Below, piece after piece: positions 6,715-7,818 of a stretch of 7,818 nucleotides of DNA. The translations under genes were made by a program, and so were the position numbers. Under the pieces are notes generated by a model. The model was not told the origin of the DNA. It saw nothing but the letters and a program-made list of their open reading frames with translations, and searched no databases. This DNA is from Deferribacteres bacterium. GTDB lineage: Bacteria; Thermosulfidibacterota; Thermosulfidibacteria; Thermosulfidibacterales; Thermosulfidibacteraceae. How positions within the stretch are numbered: position 1 is the stretch's first letter; every line of letters starts with the position of its first letter. The DNA lies in NCBI GenBank assembly GCA_013153205.1, contig JAADEW010000017.1, positions 1-7,818 of the forward strand, written 5' to 3'.

Positions 6715-6977
6715 GCTTTGAAGAATTTAAAAAGGCACTGGAGACCCTCAACATAACGGGAACGGCATCTTTAAAAGAGGTGAAGAAAACCTACAGGGAA
6801 AAGGTTAAGAACGCACAGGAACAAGAACTGAAAGAGCTTTCAAAAGCTTACAAAATCGTGGTTGACTTTATGGAAAGCTATCCCTTCTCCTTTTCGGAAG
6901 ACGAATTCTTCAGGGCATACCCTGAAGAAAGGCTGAAAAGGCGTATATGGCAGGACCCGCTATGGGGAAGAGAATGA
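6711..6977 (+). CDS. Small J-domain-like protein lacking the HPD motif
   Basis: An 88-residue protein starting with TTG at 6711, which overlaps the previous TGA by 4 bases (TTGA); GAGGA lies 10 bases upstream and there is no ATG. The N-terminal half resembles a DnaJ J-domain: LNITGTASLKEVKKTYREKV matches helices I-II, and ELKELSKAYKIVVDFMESY matches helix III with its usual 'EI-EAY' pattern. The HPD tripeptide and surrounding loop that stimulate DnaK are absent, with only KNAQEQ between the helices. The reading frame is intact there, so this does not look like a recent frameshift. The C-terminus FSEDEFFRAYPEERLKRRIWQDPLWG looks like a conserved tail of some small bacterial J proteins, though I state this from memory. 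If the assignment is right it cannot act as a normal DnaK co-chaperone and may instead serve as an adaptor. It could also be an unrelated helical protein. Confidence 0.6.
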   Translation: MSFEEFKKALETLNITGTASLKEVKKTYREKVKNAQEQELKELSKAYKIVVDFMESYPFSFSEDEFFRAYPEERLKRRIWQDPLWGRE

Positions 6978-7818
6978 AGATAGGGCTTGCCCTCGGAGGC
7001 GGTGGAGCAAGGGGACTTGCCCACATAGGCGTCCTCAAGGTTTTAGAGGAAAACGGCATCGTACCGGACATCATCTGCGGCACATCAATAGGAGCCGTGG
7101 TGGGAGGGAAATACGCCCACATACCCTCGTGGAGGGTGGTCTGGGAAGACGTGGTGAGGGCTATTGAAGGAGAAGCCTTCAAAAAAGCAGGAATGGAGCT
7201 CTTTGAGGAGGAAGAAGACGAGCGCAAAAATCCATTTCAGGAATTTCTGAAGGTGGTGGAGAAGGGAATACTCTACTCACGAGCCATAGCTTCAACATCC
7301 CTTATCTCCCTGAAGGCTTACATGGAAGCGGTGAAGGACTTTTTCGGCAGGGACTTCCTCATAGAGGAGACCCGGATACCCTTTGCCGCCGTGGCAACCG
7401 ACCTCATAAAGGGGGCGGAGGTCATAATCACCAGAGGCTCCATGGTAAAAGCAGTTGCGGCAAGCGCCGCTATTCCCGGCATATTTCCGCCTATAAAGTG
7501 GCACGACTTCCTGCTGGTTGACGGGGGATGGACGGAGGTGCTTCCAGCAACCTGCGCAAGGCTTTTAGGGGCAGATTTTGTCATAGGGGTGTGGATAGGA
7601 AGGGACATCTCGGAGTTTTCAGGGGTCAGCAACTCCTTTGAGGTGGTGTCCAGAGCAGACGAAATAACGAGGCATTACCTCGGCGTTTTGAGAAAGAGTG
7701 AGTGCGACTTCATTATTGAACCGGATGTGGGAAAGTTCGTGTGGAGCGAATTTGACAAAAAGGAAGAGATTTTCGTGAGGGGAGAGGAAGCGGCAGAAGA
7801 GAGAATAGGCGAGCTGAA
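6974..7818 (+). CDS. Patatin-like phospholipase (RssA-type), 3' end outside window
   Basis: An open frame that runs off the right edge with at least 281 residues and no stop. It is a patatin-family serine hydrolase, expected to cleave acyl groups from lipids. The oxyanion loop is GGGGARGLAHIG (8-19), the nucleophile is S38 in GTSIGA, and the catalytic aspartate is D183 in VDGGW. VATDLIKG (140-147) and SMVKAVAASAAIPGIFPP (156-173) are also typical of bacterial RssA/YchK-like members. An acidic, probably exposed stretch FEEEEDERK (77-85) lies between the nucleophile and the second half. No signal peptide is seen, so it is probably cytoplasmic or membrane-peripheral. I chose the ATG at 6974, which overlaps the J-like stop as ATGA and follows GGGGAAG. 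An in-frame ATG at 6962 with AGGA 6 bases upstream would add four residues. The real substrate is unknown. Confidence 0.9.
   Translation, partial: MKIGLALGGGGARGLAHIGVLKVLEENGIVPDIICGTSIGAVVGGKYAHIPSWRVVWEDVVRAIEGEAFKKAGMELFEEEEDERKNPFQEFLKVVEKGILYSRAIASTSLISLKAYMEAVKDFFGRDFLIEETRIPFAAVATDLIKGAEVIITRGSMVKAVAASAAIPGIFPPIKWHDFLLVDGGWTEVLPATCARLLGADFVIGVWIGRDISEFSGVSNSFEVVSRADEITRHYLGVLRKSECDFIIEPDVGKFVWSEFDKKEEIFVRGEEAAEERIGEL

Noticed and set aside
6136..6977. PIN gene plus small downstream gene as a toxin-antitoxin pair
   Set aside because: The small protein looks J-like, not like a DNA-binding antitoxin, and both genes sit within a longer operon; kept only as a question in the findings.
7292..7632. 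Minus-strand open frames of 70 and 104 codons
   Set aside because: They lie inside the patatin-like gene on the opposite strand and have no supporting motif.

Overview
The window looks like a compact, ordinary chromosomal segment of a bacterium that makes menaquinone by the futalosine route. Several traits suggest a thermophile, perhaps Aquificota-like. Proteins are rich in Lys and Glu, ATA is frequent for Ile, and all 15 Arg codons of the two genes at 5584-6714 are AGA or AGG. Genes overlap or abut almost everywhere. The lineage is an inference from style and gene content, not from a marker gene. I see no mobile element, CRISPR array, rRNA, tRNA or long non-coding stretch; the only gene-free gap over 20 bases is the 51 bases at 5533-5583.

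Layout. (1) 1-581, plus strand: the 3' end of a glutamyl-tRNA synthetase gene (gltX), whose stop overlaps the convergent mqnC by 7 bases. (2) 575-5532, minus strand, read right to left: an M20-family metallohydrolase, an RsmB/NOP-type RNA cytosine-5 methyltransferase, mqnE, mqnA and mqnC. Every junction overlaps (by 4, 47, 8 and 35 bases with the outermost starts), so this is very probably one operon with coupled translation. (3) 5584-7818, plus strand, divergent from block 2: a flavin reductase-like protein, a PIN-domain protein, a small J-domain-like protein and a patatin-like phospholipase that runs off the window. They are spaced by 9 bases or overlap by 4, so this is probably a second operon.

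Function. MqnA dehydrates chorismate to 3-[(1-carboxyvinyl)oxy]benzoate. MqnE joins that product to the adenosyl part of S-adenosylmethionine to give aminofutalosine. After deamination and/or base removal by enzymes not encoded here, MqnC cyclises dehypoxanthine futalosine. MqnD, the nucleoside hydrolase/deaminase and the prenyl and methyl transfer enzymes are absent and must lie elsewhere. The methyltransferase and hydrolase upstream have no evident pathway link. The plus-strand operon combines four proteins with no known common pathway. It is the least explained part of the window, especially the J-like protein without an HPD motif and the PIN protein without a visible antitoxin. I found no convincing new defence or mobile system.
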